Part shown: positions 49,431 through 61,432 of the stretch, one piece after another
How the letters are laid out: each line of letters opens with the position of its first letter
Position numbering within the stretch: position 1 is the stretch's first letter
Assembly (NCBI GenBank): GCA_963969495.1
Contig: OZ018326.1
Coordinates: 148,085,806-148,149,805 of the forward strand
Direction of reading: 5' to 3'
Origin: Ceratothoa steindachneri
Taxonomy: Eukaryota; Arthropoda; Malacostraca; Isopoda; Cymothoidae
Length of the DNA: 64,000 nt
Translations under genes and position numbers: made by a program
The notes under the pieces: model-generated
The model's database searches: none
What the model saw: only the letters and a program-made list of their open reading frames with translations
Told to the model about the DNA's origin: nothing

Positions 49431-51220
49431 AATATTGAGGATAAATCCCAGAGCCACGAGAAATGGATGTAGCATCTTTTAATTTTTCACTACGTTTTGA
49501 AAACTACAAGTTTTCATCTTCAGGCTAGAATAAGTTTACAAAGTTATTATGTATAAAGAAAACTTGAAAAGGCCAACAAGACATTATTTTAAAGGGGACC
49601 AATTACAAAATATCAGTAAAAATTACTACAAGTTAAATTAAATATGACTTGGCAACAGTTAAATTAGTTAATAAATTTAAGGATTATTGCAGAAATTAAT
49701 TACAAACTATAAGAGAAATTGACCTGGCATTATTTAAAGATAATAAATTTAAACTTTGTGTTTAATTTTGTAAAGAGTGTAAGAGTTAAAAACATTTGAT
49801 ATAAAAACGGAAAATTTGGGTTCTTACTAAAGCGGATCCATCCTAGAGAGTGAATGGTGGGTTTAACAAGGGGCTAGTATTTTGTAGGTTATATTGACGC
49901 TTGGTTTATTAAAAGGCAAACCAAATAACAAACTGTAGTTAAAATTAGTTAATTAATAATGATATTGCACTTAAAACTTCATTGATTGTAAGTTTTTAGT
50001 GTTTTATATATAGAGATTCGAGGGTTCTTAGGCAATGTTTGTTGTTGTTAAAGGCTAATACTTTAAAATTCTCAATATAAATGTTAGTTTTACAGCTTAT
50101 GGTGTGTTCCCTAATAGATGACTTTTCCTTTTTATTTAATATTTTGTTTGTGCACCAACTAATCCCCATATGAGCAGAGAACCTAGCTCCAAGAGACCTA
50201 ACAGTGCTACCAATGTAAGAGGCTCCAGTACAAATAGACATTATCACTGCGGAACTCCAAAGAGATAAAATCTTTACTGTTAAAGAAACTTCCTATCGAT
50301 AGTTTGTTTATAAAAAACTATTTTGGGGTTGATTTTATAAAAATATTTTTTAAAAATAAATAGGATTTTCCTTTTAAAAGTATCGTTAAAAAAACATCTC
50401 TAAAATTAGTAAATATATGAGCATTTTAGGAACTTCTATGCAGGGTTGAGGGGGGTCAATGAGATTATCAAATAGCTTTTTTAAAACTCTATCATATAGG
50501 TCAGAAGGAAATAAATTATTTATAAAATACCTTCCTAAGAAAAATAAATTCATTATGGATTGATTGGTAAGTGGATAATAGTGAGAAACTTCTATGTATT
50601 AAAGTTTTTACTGTGGATATTTTATATCCGAAATCACTAAAACTAAAGTAGTTCAACCTGGTCCTGTGATTGTTTTTTTTCGGTAAATGGTTGTTTCAAT
50701 TTTTCGTTGGTCATTATCTCGGTTGATTAGAAGGTCAAGAAAGGGCATCTCATCATTTGACTCCACTTCCATGGTGAATTTGATGTATGATTGTAAAGAA
50801 TAAGAGGCAAGTATGGGTCTCAAAGGAACTCCTTTGTGAATTTTAGGTAGAAAATATATGGATGCTAAATAACTAGAAGATACAAATAATTCATTATAAG
50901 TATCTTTAGGAATAATTGAAGCCTGTTTAAGTTGTGTTAAGAAACGATTAACTTTATCTTCGAATCGTAGAAGAATAGTTTTAGGTAAATCATTGATAGG
51001 TTCAAATTTTGTTCTTTCATTCAATATACTGTGGGCTTTTTGTACATAGTCCTCCCTATTAATGATAACTACACCGTTTCCCTTATCAGGTTCAGTAACT
51101 ATTATATCCTTATTGCCCGCAAGTGTCCGTAATACCTTTCTATCGTTTGGCTTAATTATGAAATTCGAACTTCTAGATGAATGTATTTTAGAATAAAATT
51201 CGCTGGAGAGAGAAGATAAC
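49431..51220 (-). pseudogene. Penelope-like element, family 2, copy L (minus strand, internally deleted)
   Basis: On the minus strand it enters inside the RT at 51220 ('KPDKGNG'-type motif near 51090). It runs through 'YFLPKIHKG' (about 50850) and jumps from the 'PILASYSLQSY' block directly to 'IKFTMEVESNDEMPFLDL' (about 50790). About 500 bp of RT, including the catalytic box, are missing there. The GIY-YIG endonuclease remnant is at 50247-49996 ('GASYIGSTVRSLGARFSAHM'). The 3' end with the CTGAAGATG hairpin (49466-49523) follows, and the copy stops at AATATTGAGG (49431). It is highly similar to copy R and in inverted orientation. Confidence 0.85.
49466..49523 (-). ncRNA. Hammerhead-ribozyme-like motif in PLE copy L (degraded)
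   Basis: Counterpart of 53590-53647. CTGAAGA and the 7-bp stem GAAAACT/AGTTTTC are kept, but the following core is CAAAAC rather than CGAAA. Stem III has a mismatch. If the copy R motif is a ribozyme, this one should be inactive. Confidence 0.35.
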
Positions 51221-53681
51221 TATAATAATAAAGTTTATGCTTACCTTGGGACTTGAATTTAAACTCCCTTTTTACAAAATAGCTAAACCTAAATTCATGC
51301 TGTATTTTGAAAAAAAGGCACGCAAGGTTAAGGATCTACCTCTTAAAGGAAACTTTAATGACTTTTGTTCTGAGTTATCTTCTCTCTCCAGCGAATTTTA
51401 TTTTAAAATAGATTCATCTAGAAGTTTGAATTTCATAATTAAGCCTAAAGATAGAAAGGTATTACGGACACTTGCGGGCAATAAGGATATAATAGTTACT
51501 AAACCTGATAAAGGAAAGGGTGTAGTGATCCTTGATAAGGAGGACTATGTACAAAAAGCCCATAGTATATTGAATGACAGAACAAAATTTGAACCTATCA
51601 ATGATTTACCTAAAACTATTCTTCTACGATTCGAAGATAAAGTTAATCGTTTCTTAACACAACTTAAGCAGGCTTCAATTATTCCTAAAGATACTTAAAA
51701 TGAATTATTTGTATCTTCTAGTTATTTAGCATCCATGTATTTTCTACCTAAAATTTACAAAGAAGGAGTCCTTTTGAGACCCATATTTGCCTCTTATTCT
51801 TTACCATCATACAAACTGGCCAAATATCTGGGTTAAAATACTTTCACCTTTATCTAAAAATCAGTTCTCCATACAAAACTCCTATAAGTTTAAAGAGGAA
51901 TTACTTAGCAAAGTTAACGATGGATATATTGTGAGTTATGATGTTGAATCTTTATTTACTAACATTTCCCTAAAATATACAATCAGTTAATATTAAATAA
52001 GGTATTTTATTCCCAAAATACTTTTCATGGATTTTCACGAAGCCAATTAAAAAAAGCGCTGGAATTAAGTCTTTCTGAATCTTGGTTCACGTTTAATAAT
52101 AAAGTTTACTGCCAGATCGATGGTGTTGCAATGGGTTCTCCAATGGGACCACTTGCAGCTGACTTTTTTATCACACATCTCGAAGATCAAATGTTTTCCA
52201 CTAATTTATATTACAAACCCTCCTTCTACTGCCGTTTTGTTAATGATTCCTTGACAGTTTTTAAAAATCCTGCACATAGCCAACTTTTCTTTAATTTTTT
52301 TAAAACTTTACACCCTAACATCAAATTCACCATGGAAGTAGAGTCAAATGACCTTTCTTGACCTTTTTATCAGCTGGGATAATGACCGACGAAAAATTCA
52401 AACAACCATTTACCGGAAAAAAACAATCACAGGACTAGGTTTGAACTACTTTAGTTTTTGTGATTTCGGATATAAAATATCCACAGTAAACATTTTAATA
52501 CATAGAAGTTCCTCGCTATCATCCACTTACCAATCAATCCATAATGAATTTATTTTTCTTAGGAAGTAATTTATAAATAATTTATTTCCCTCTGACCTAT
52601 TTGATAGAGTTTTAAAAAAGTTATTTGATAATCTCATTGACCCCCCTCAACCCTGCATAGAAGTTCCTAAAATGCCCATATATTTACTAATTTCAGAGAT
52701 GGGTTTTTGAAACGATACTTTTAAAAGAAAATTCCTATTTAATTTTAAAAGATATTTTCTCCAAATCAACCCCAAAATAGTTTTTATAAACAAACTATCG
52801 ATAGGAAGTTTCTTTAACAGTAAAGATCCTCTTTCTTTGGAGTTCCGCAGTGATAATATCTATCTATTTAAATGTCTCAGTTTTACTGGAGCCTCTTACA
52901 TTGGTAGCATTGTTAGGTCTCTGGGAGCTAGGTTCTCTGCTCATATGGGGATTAGTTGGCGCACAAACAAAATATTAAATAAAAAGGAAAAGTCATCTAT
53001 TAGGGAACACACCATAAGCTGTAAAACTAACATTTCTATTAAGAATTTTAAAGTATTAGCCTTTAACAACAAGAAAACATTGCCTAAGAACCCTCGAATC
53101 TCTATATATAAAACACTACAAACCTACACTCAATGAAGATTAAGGTGCAATATCATTATTAATTAACTAATTTTAACTACAGTTTGTTAGTTGGTTTGCC
53201 TTTTAATAAACCAAGCGTCAATGTAACCTATATATACTAGCCCTTTGTTAAACCCACCATTCACTCTCTAGGATGGATCCGTTTTTATATTAATTTTTTT
53301 TAACTCTTACAGTCTTTACAAAATTAAACACAAAGTTTAAATTTATTATCTTTAAATAATGCCAGGTCAATTTCTCTTATAGTTTGTAATTAATTTCTGC
53401 AATAATCCTTAAATTTATTAACTAATTTTTAAGTCAGTCTTAAAGCAAATTTAACTGTTGCCAAGTCATATTTAATTTAACTTGTAGTAATTTTTACTAA
53501 TATTTTGTAATTGGTCCTCTTTAAACTAATGTCTTGTTGGCCTTTTCAAGTTTTCTTTATACATATTAACTTTGTAAACTTATTCTAGCCTGAAGATGAA
53601 AACTTGTAGTTTTCGAAATGTAGTGAAAAATTAAAAGATGCTACATCCGTTTCTCGTGGCTCTGGGATTTATCCTCAATAT

Positions 53682-53682
<1 letters not shown>
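51221..53682 (+). pseudogene. Penelope-like element, family 2, copy R (plus strand)
   Basis: PLEs encode a reverse transcriptase related to telomerase plus a GIY-YIG endonuclease. The frame 51237-51698 holds the N-terminal RT part with 'TKPDKGKGVVILDKEDYVQK'. Then follow 'YFLPKIYK' (about 51740), 'VSYDVESLFTNI' (about 51932-51967, first catalytic aspartate) and 'GVAMGSPMGPLAADFF' (about 52122-52170). The box 'CRFVNDSL' (about 52230) has YVDD changed to FVND, so one catalytic aspartate is lost. The thumb region 'MEVES' comes next, then 'RKKTITG'. The GIY-YIG domain is 52837-53136 ('LFKCLSFTGASYIG', then R and H of the motif). The 3' UTR ends with a CTGAAGATG hairpin and CCTCAATATT at 53682, next to an (AT)n tract. 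The N-terminal ~200 residues expected of PLE ORFs are missing. Confidence 0.88.
53590..53647 (+). ncRNA. Hammerhead-ribozyme-like motif in PLE copy R
   Basis: Core box CTGAAGA (53590-53596) is followed by a perfect 7-bp hairpin GAAAACT-TGT-AGTTTTC, then GAAA (53615-53618). A 6-bp stem ATGTAG...CTACAT (to 53646) follows, with a C at 53647 in the cleavage position. Boxes and order match the hammerhead core (CUGANGA, stem II, GAAA, stem III, H). Stem I is not evident and the first base after CTGAAGA is an unpaired U, so cleavage activity is uncertain. Hammerhead motifs are established in PLE ends. Confidence 0.45.
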
Positions 53683-53683
<1 letters not shown>

Positions 53684-53732
<49 letters not shown>

Positions 53733-53758
53733 AGAGAGAGAGAGAGAGAGAGAGAGAA
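53684..53758. repeat. (AT)n followed by (GA)n microsatellite
   Basis: About 45 bp of TA repeat directly after the PLE end, then about 28 bp of GA repeat. Confidence 0.95.
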
Positions 53759-53869
53759 ATTGCCCTGTTTATTATATTATATTAAATTATATTTGGGATA
53801 CTGTTCTTTATACATCCTTTGAACTGCAACTTGGCAAGTCATCAAATAAATCCCGGTCAACCGTAAATC

Positions 53870-56290
53870 GCACTCTGTATAAAAATCAAGGATGCGGTCC
53901 ACCACTACTTTAATTGCCCCAATCTATATCGCATACCTCGACAGGCCAAATACCTCGAAGAACCCTACCTAACGATTAAAATAGAAACATCCACTGGCTC
54001 TATAACGATAATGACAAGGTATCAACAACCATGAAGGGATTATTTACCGCTCCAAATAACTTCCTGTATATTTTTTGTTAATAAAGATCAGACAATATTT
54101 ATGGGCGATCTAAATGCCCACTCCAGTTCCTCCGGTTATACTAAAAATTTTAACAACATTGGAAAAAATATGAGTACACTAATTGAAAGGGGAATAGTAG
54201 AAAGAGTAGGTCCGGATTTGCCGACTTTTTTTGGACCAAGAAGAGCAACCAAACCCGATATTTTCCTAGTAACACCAAATTTTAGATTCAACTATCTCAT
54301 TAAAAAAGGTCCCCCAGCCAGGAATGCCTAAGATATACCTATAATGACCATTTTGACAGATTTTATAAAACTAAAATTGCCATTGGAAAAGATTTAAAAA
54401 ATCTTGAACTGGCGCAGTTACGCAGAGGAAGTCGCAAGTTACTATTAACCAGACTTAAGCGAAACATCCTTAGAAGAGATTGACTAAGCTATTGATAACC
54501 TAATAAAAGCCTTTGTTGAAGCAGATAAAAAAATACGTAACAACAATATTATATCGGACTCTTCCTCACCATCAACTCTCTCCTTAAAATGAAATTGCTG
54601 CATTAGAAAGGGAATACAAAATAATTAGAGACGCACTTCAATGTTATGGCCCATTAGGAGGGAACAGCTAATACTTACAACTAATAAAAGACGAAATAAT
54701 CGCAACAACCGCTATGGAAAGAGGAGCGAGACTGGACAGGATCGTGGAATATATAGATAAGGAGGTAAACCCAACTATATTTTGTCAAAAAATAAACATA
54801 GCCAGAAGAAAGATACAAACCAAAATAAAACTCGCCATTAACTACAATGGAAATGAAACAAGAAAACCCCATCAAATTGAAAAAGCCTCCTGGGACCATT
54901 GAAACAAGGTCTTTGACATATCCCATAAAAAATACGAGGATTTTGATAGAGCTCATGAAAAAGGGGAGTGCATGAACTAGAATTAACAATCATGAAACAA
55001 GACCTAATCACACAGCCTATTTAATGTAATAACGTTAATGGAAGAACAAGGTTTCGTACCGGTGACACTGCAGGTATTAAAAACAACCTTCTTAGCGATG
55101 AAATAAAAAGTGATCGAAAAATCAGCAATAACGAGAGAAAATTTATTAAGATCAATAAGTGAATTCCATAAGAGCCTGGTGGATTTATATAATGCTACGA
55201 TAAGCGGTGTATTTTCCAGGTTCCCTAAAGAGTGGGGAAATCATATATTTAACTAAACCGGGCAAACCACCAAATCAGCCAAGAAACTTCAGACTAATTA
55301 GCCTCCTGGAATTGGTTGTCAAGCCTTCGGACAGGGTAATAAATAAAAGAGTAATCCACCACCTAGAAGAAAATGACTTGATCCTTCAACATTAACATGG
55401 ATTCAGGAAAGATAGAGGCACAGAAACTGCCCTAACCCTCTTTTTAGGGACCTTAGCTAAAGCCAAATACGATAAGAACTATACATATTTTATATTAAAA
55501 GACGTCCAGAATGCATTAGACAAAGTATTGAGAATAGGTTTGAAATTCAAAATGGAAGGTTAGGTCTCCCATCAATTTTTAAAAAATGTCTATGTGACTA
55601 TTTTACAGAACGCCCTGCCTACATCTCTCTAAAAAATTACCACTCACCAAGTTTTGAGATCAACCAAGGTGTCCCCTAAGAGGATGCTTAAGTGCATTAA
55701 GTGCATCATTATATACCATAGTCATTATAACCAATAGCACATACAGACAAGTTCATACTGTGGTTAGAATGACTGTGGTAGAAATAAAAAATATAAAAAA
55801 CTATGAGAAAAAATTTAAGATTTGTAATTGTACCAATAGGAAGAGGAAAAACTTCAAGAGTAATTGTGAACGAAGATTATATATATATACCATAAGGAGG
55901 GGAAAGATTTCAGAATGAAAATCACAAGGAGTGGATATAAGAAACATGTAGCGGATAGAATAAGTTTAGCCAAAGCAAACTTAATCAATATTTACCAACT
56001 CAAATGATTGAACAAGAATAATAAAATTAAACTATATAATACCCTCTGCCGCCCAAGCCTCTTGTACCATACAATCACACTAAACTTACTGCATATGTCC
56101 AACAGCGTCAAGCTACAAAGAGTCTAAAACAGCAGAGTACTACTAATAACAAACAAAAACGGGAGAGAGCACCGCAGACAGAGAGATCTAAATCAGGAAT
56201 GTACAATGTTGTATTAAATAGAAGAGAAAATAAAATATCGAACAAGTGAGAGATCATTATTGGCGAGGAAGAAAGGAGAACAATAGACTA
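53870..56290 (+). pseudogene. Jockey/I-like LINE copy F, ORF2 remnant
   Basis: The endonuclease part is recognisable from 54095: 'MGDLNAHSSSSGY' (54101), 'RVGPDLPTFFG', 'RATKPDIFL' (54205-54270). The linker is broken (54360-55050). The RT begins near 55100 with 'IYLTKPGKPPNQPRNFRLIS' (55232-55291). Then come 'HGFRKDRGTETAL' (55395-55433), a degraded first box ('VQNALDKV', aspartate context lost) and a damaged PQG motif near 55672. The YADD box is deleted between about 55730 and 55780. The C-terminal part contains 'KLYNTLCRPSLLYHTI' (about 56025-56075). Heavily decayed. Confidence 0.75.
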
Positions 56291-56299
56291 TAGGTGGCG

Positions 56300-57215
56300 T
56301 AAGGGTCACCTGTTATGGGGGAGTTAGGTATATAGTATTGTAAATGGCGAGGTTACCAATTATATACGCCCTGACGACGGTGAATGAATGATGTTTCCAT
56401 AAACCACCACCTTATGAGGGAGCGACTAGTTCCAGTTTATAGGTGAAGGATGGATTTACAGCGAATTATTTATCTGAGCCTAAGGATAAATGATCTTATG
56501 GTGTTCTTATACTTGGCCTGGCTTATCAAAAGCTCAGGGCAAAGATGTACATACGAATATAAACTCTTTATTTTAATAACGGAATATTATGAGCCTAGTA
56601 GAAGGGAGACTAGTAGTCTGTATATTATCAACGCGAGTACGAGTTAAGGGTCAAACAAGACTTAGTGGATTTAGGCGGGAGCGTGAAGGCGAATGAATTT
56701 TTTACTTGTATCTCTATTGTCTTCCCTTTTCTTTTCTTATTTATATGTGCGCTCCTCATGTAGTCGGCGTGGGACGGCCTACATCCGTTATGGTCATTTC
56801 TCAACCCTCTAGGCTGGGCTAGGAAGCATGTGCACGTGGTGTGGACATTTATATGATAAACTCTTATTTATATAATTTCATACGATGGTCGCTGCATCAA
56901 CTCTTACAGTCAACAGCTGTGTTTACTCGGGCTCCTACATAAATATCCGTCTTTGATAATTCTATCTCGAGCCAAACTTGGGCAGCTTTATCAAACACAC
57001 CTTTAAACCATTTTCCTTCGCTCCTCTCTGTGTATCACGCTTGCTTGTTTACATATATATATATTTACAAATCCCATCCTATTTTTCATACAATATTGAA
57101 TCTTTACATTATAGATATTTAATAAAGCATGCCTGAATTCAATAGGACCAATTCGCGTCCAGGCCCAATTGAATCAAGCAATTTTTAGGTCAGAGGTTTA
57201 CCTAATTCGTAGTAT
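56300..57215. repeat. LTR-like block interrupting the 3' UTR of LINE copy F (tentative)
   Basis: The LINE F terminus block is at 57503, but about 900 bp of different, less AT-rich sequence lies between it and the RT end. This block starts near TGTTATGGGGG (56317) and has TTTAATAAAGC at about 57118, like an LTR polyadenylation region. I could not find matching target duplications, so the boundaries and the LTR identity are guesses. Confidence 0.3.
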
Positions 57216-57600
57216 GATCACTACAAAATATACCTCTATAATAAAGAGAAACGAACAGGGGAAATTTCTGAAGTGGAAAACCACTCTGAAGAGAAGAACC
57301 AGTACCAATATGTAGATAGACTGAAAGATTGTTGTGCATATGATTAAAAGTAGAAACAAATATTAACAAACAACTGCAAGCTAATCAAATAACAAGTAAG
57401 AAAAATATCTAAAAATAATAGATGCTTGAGAGCCTCTACCATCTCATATTAATTAAAACAAGAGTAAAAACAATGTGAAGAAAAATTATCCAAGAAAAAG
57501 AGGTCAGCCAGCAACTAAAAGCATCACTCAACACATTTTCCTTTCACAACTTTACCTATCACCTTCTGTCCATTTTATCTTTTTAAGACAAATGACGTAA
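57216..57600 (+). other. Probable 3' UTR end of LINE copy F
   Basis: A-rich sequence ending with GGTCAGCCAGCAACTAA and a pyrimidine-rich stretch at 57503-57585, shared with the end of copy C at 13995-14090. Confidence 0.5.
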
Positions 57601-58032
57601 GATCGTTTAAGTTGGCAAGGTAAACGTCGGCGGTTTATGATCCAATGCGGTTGATATTAAGTCTGCGTGGGGTGAACAAGGTGGATTCTGCCTGTTGGGA
57701 GTTTATTTTGCTCCTTGCCTTCGATATTGTAACGATTTTAGCCATTCTCAGTCGTCATTGATCACTCTCCCGCAGAACGAAGTCTGTTTTACTATTTAAC
57801 ATTTTAGAGGTGAGAGCTTTCCAATGGTTTGCAGTGCGACCTTTGATGAAGGTATGCAGTAAGTTGCCGAGATAGAATTGTTGATTTCATCCCAATGTAC
57901 GAGAATGTGCGATGCTCACAATCACAGACGTTTCATGTATATTCGCACGAAAAGTTACACTACTTAATGTAGCGCATCGCAAGAAGGCATCTATTCTTGA
58001 TAACGAGAGTGCGAGTTTGTTTTAAGCCTATA
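57601..58032. other. No gene recognised
   Basis: A moderately GC sequence with no long frame and no repeat recognised. Confidence 0.4.
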
Positions 58033-58036
58033 TTAA

Positions 58037-59830
58037 CTCATTCAGACCCACCGTTCTCATTTGACTACACAGGAAAATTGGCTGAGCGCATTCACTATAG
58101 TGCAGATGGTTGCCAAATTTCCATGAATAACAGAAAGATAGTTATTGCTAAGCTTGATGTGGTCAGAAGTGTATGGTAGTGCGTGTGTATTTCATGCAAT
58201 TGTTCTTTATCTTGTTGTTTTTAATGTTGCCTTGAGTTTTCACACCCTCTCATTCATTTTGATGATACTAGAAATACTAGAATGGTTGGCATATCAAAAT
58301 GATATGTTTGTAAAAGTTATTAGTGGGTTATTTGATAGCAAAAATAGTTAAGCTATGCAAAAATTATTTTGTGGTGTAATTTAATCTTATTTTTTACTGT
58401 ACTAGATTGAGTAGAGTGGGCCTCAATTGGTGTAGAAATTCACTGAGTTTAAATGTTTGTGTGGATTTATTCATTGCTGTATTTTTACCAGGAATACGGT
58501 GCCTATTTTAACTTTGGTAATTAGAAATCTTAGTTAGCCTTTGTTAACTAAAATGAATTAAAATGTTTTTTATTCCAATGCACACTATCGAATACCAATT
58601 GCTATTGAACAATTAGCTTCTTCTCAAGAACAAATGCAATGAATATCGTTGCATTACCACCAGATCGAGTAGAGGAAGAAAAATGGATGCTGTTCAGTTC
58701 CACGGCTATTGTTACGTTTTTGACACGTATTGCGGTGCCAACCCCCAAACAACTCAAAGCTCAAAAACAATGCCTCTAGGTACTAAAGTAGTGTTGCAGT
58801 TGTTAAGTTATGTGTATAATCCCAAAGACCATATAGTGTTCTTTGGAAACTTTTTTACAAGTCATGACCTTCTGGTAAACCTAAAATACTAGGGTACAAA
58901 GCTACGGGCACGGTACCTGAAACCCTCTCTCCCTTCCATTCAAGACATGAAGAAAAAACCAAGAGAAGACTACGACTACTGATTAGAAACAGAAAATTAA
59001 ATATTAATAACCAAGTGGGTAGTAACTATTGAAACAAATTATGATGTGATTACAGTTAGAGATAATGTCAAAAGATGGTCAACTTCCGAAAAGAAGAAAA
59101 TTTCTGTTTCCAGGCCTCACGTTTATTCTTCCAATAATTCTGGAATGGGAGGTGTCGATCTATTTAGCCAAGCAACTAATACTTATAGCATTTCAATCCG
59201 AAGAAAAAAATGGTGGTAGGCATTATTTACCCACATTCTAGATGTTAGCATAGTAAATGCATGGAATATCCACAGAACAGCTGTTTCGGACTCAATGGAT
59301 TTATTATGCTTTGTAAGAAATATTTCAAAGCACAACCTCAGTATTTCTAGAAAGCGTATCCGTCTGTCTCATGATCATGCACGTAATCCTGAAAACGCAA
59401 CGCAAAGCGTAGTTGATGACTCAGAAGGGCATTTTCCTAAAAAGATTGGAGAAAAAGCTGCGATGTGCTATTTGTCACGCGCGAGACTGTTTGAGCTGTA
59501 AAAATTTCTCAAAACCCATTGCATCGAACGTGACTGTTTTAAAAGCAGCTATACGAAAAAATAAAGATTTAAAATGTGTGTGTTTGCATAACACTTGCCT
59601 AGACAAGATGGATGAAGCTAAACGTCTCTCAGTTTAAAATTTCTGGCAGGACCAAATAAGCCTTATTTTGCTCGCACATGAAACCCTTTACTCATTTGAG
59701 TACACTGCATAATTATAAGAATTATAAATAAAATAGCATAAATTGCACATATTTGAAATATTTTTTACTCTTTTACATATATTAGATATAAATTTATTAA
59801 TAAATAATCGCTATCTTGGGTGTAAATGAG
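58037..59830 (+). mobile_element. piggyBac-like element, 1794 bp, TTAA target duplication
   Basis: TTAA at 58033-58036 is followed by CTCATTCAGACCCA. TTAA at 59831-59834 is preceded by TGGGTGTAAATGAG. The ends are inverted copies (CTCATTYASACCCA). The element encodes the C-terminal half of a piggyBac transposase. It is shorter than a complete element (usually about 2.3-3 kb), so the N-terminal half has been lost by internal deletion. The terminal sequence differs from the element at 36790, so two piggyBac families are present. Confidence 0.85.
58683..59637 (+). pseudogene. piggyBac transposase, C-terminal half, pseudogene
   Basis: The frame 58683-58892 holds 'YCYVFDTYCGAN', 'LGTKVVLQLLS' and 'VFFGNFFTSHDLL'. 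In active transposases the last reads FFDNFFTS, so a catalytic aspartate is replaced by glycine. After shifts follow 'GTVPETL', 'RRWS..KKK', 'VSRPHVYS' and 'GMGGVDLFSQ', 'IRRKKWW' and 'SIVNAW.IHR' (about 58905-59280), the standard order. The C-terminal cysteine-rich region (59413-59637) has 'CAICHARDCLSC' and 'CLHNTCLDKM', as in the zinc-binding RING/PHD-like tail. The N-terminal DNA-binding part and first catalytic aspartate are absent. Confidence 0.85.
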
Positions 59831-60432
59831 TTAAACTACTAATTTAATTTGGTTTATTGGAACGGTATGGATGACGTTTCGGTGTATAATGGCTTTAAGA
59901 ACTTTTATTTCATTATATATTAAGAGTATATCAAATACGGTTGTATTTGTCTTTGGATTGTATCAAGATACAATTGTCATTTATTCATATTTGTATTTGT
60001 TTTTGGCTCCCAGAGAAAAACATATTTTGTATTATGGCGCCAAAAAGAAAAAGTATTTTGTATTTTTTTTTAATTTCGAGTCTAAGCCATTTGAGCAGGG
60101 TATGCAAACTCACCGTAGAGAAAGACTGAGAATCAGAGAGAACTATGATTTAGGAGATATTATAAAACCCTCTATATCTGGTACACGCGTCACACGAACG
60201 CGTGAGAACGGCGTACTTTCATTCAGGCTTCATGTGAATAGTGTTGTGTGAAGGATACTCTCTCTCTCTCTCTCTTGTTCGGTGGGTTTATTATAATAAT
60301 AATAACACACATAATAATATTATGTTATTTAAATGAATGTTTAATTATTGAAAGAGATATTCTTTGGGGTAAACTCATAGATTTATCTTTCTGTTTCTCT
60401 TTGATTAAATTTAATTTTAAGGGTAATGATTT
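59831..60432. other. No gene recognised
   Basis: AT-rich sequence with a (CT)n tract at about 60257-60275. A 126-codon frame (59871-60251) has hydrophobic content but no motif; I treat it as chance. Confidence 0.35.
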
Positions 60433-61432
60433 TGTGGGGGAATTCCACGTGGAATTTCTTTTCCAGCACGGAAGTGACGTCCATGTGCTGGAGAAGGTTC
60501 GAGAATTTAGTTAGGCTTAAATTGGTAAGCCCCCCCCTGTCCATCCACAAGCGGTAGCCTCAAACCGCGTCCAACACCGGACCACCATTTGCGCGGGTTA
60601 GAATGGCCTCGGCGTGAAGATTCGAGGCCATTCGAGAGTAGCGCTGTTTCCCCCACTCGTCTTCCTGGTAGGAGACACAGAGTTGAGAAATCGCGCCAGG
60701 ATCAAGAAGCATTCCCTTAGTTCCAAGTCAGGTGCTAACCACAAAGCAAAGTGACGGCTGAACATTTCGTGTGTTGGAATTAGCCCAACCAGTGAGGTAA
60801 TTCCATTTGATGATCGCCACCGAGCGATTTTTCCGACTCCATTCTTCAACTTCTATCCAAGCCCTCCTTGTTCTCTCCTCGCTTTCGGGTGGCCGAAATA
60901 CTCTCCCCTAAACCGGATGTTCCCCCCTCCTTTAGAGAACCATCATCACGTCAACTTCCCGCTCAGACGCTCCGAGCGCCCTCGCTCCCACGTTTATTGC
61001 CTGCAGAAGACATCTGTGAAAACTTACCCTGACATCTCACCAGGAATCCTCGGTAAGCCAACCCTTCTCCCCCTTCAGCAAACTATTTGAGTTAATCCTC
61101 CTTATTTGAATAGTCTCCTTCTGTAACGCATTAATTTATAACTTCAGAGATCGATGCATAACTCTGCAATTCCCCCCTCGTTTACCAATTTAATTTTTCC
61201 CATTAATTCTCTTATTTTATGTAAATAAAATTATATTTTTGTAATGCTTCTTCAAATAACCTTGAGCTTTGCTATTGCTCAAATTTCACCTGACCTCGTT
61301 GCACTCTTTTCTCGCTGTTCCGCGCGTCGAAACTCGTGGCGTTCCGTCCCTTGTCGGTTCGCCTTTAAGTTATTGGTCCCTTCCCCATAGATATAATATG
61401 GTATTGATATAATGTAATGTCATACTACGACA
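60433..61432 (+). repeat. Solo LTR 2 of the same family as 2639-3664
   Basis: It starts TGTGGGGG and ends ACTACGACA. The flanking 5-mers are GATTT (60428-60432) and GACTT (61433-61437), a duplication with one substitution. It is 1000 bp long and aligns with LTR 1 across the CCATGTGCTG, GATCGCCACCGAG, AAATAAAATTATATTT and TAGATATAATATGG landmarks. It has TG...CA ends and an AATAAA signal at about 61224. No internal region adjoins it. Confidence 0.85.

Noticed and set aside
53684..53758. Possible target-site duplication around the PLE pair
   Set aside because: Both flanks are TA repeats, so a duplication cannot be distinguished from the microsatellite.
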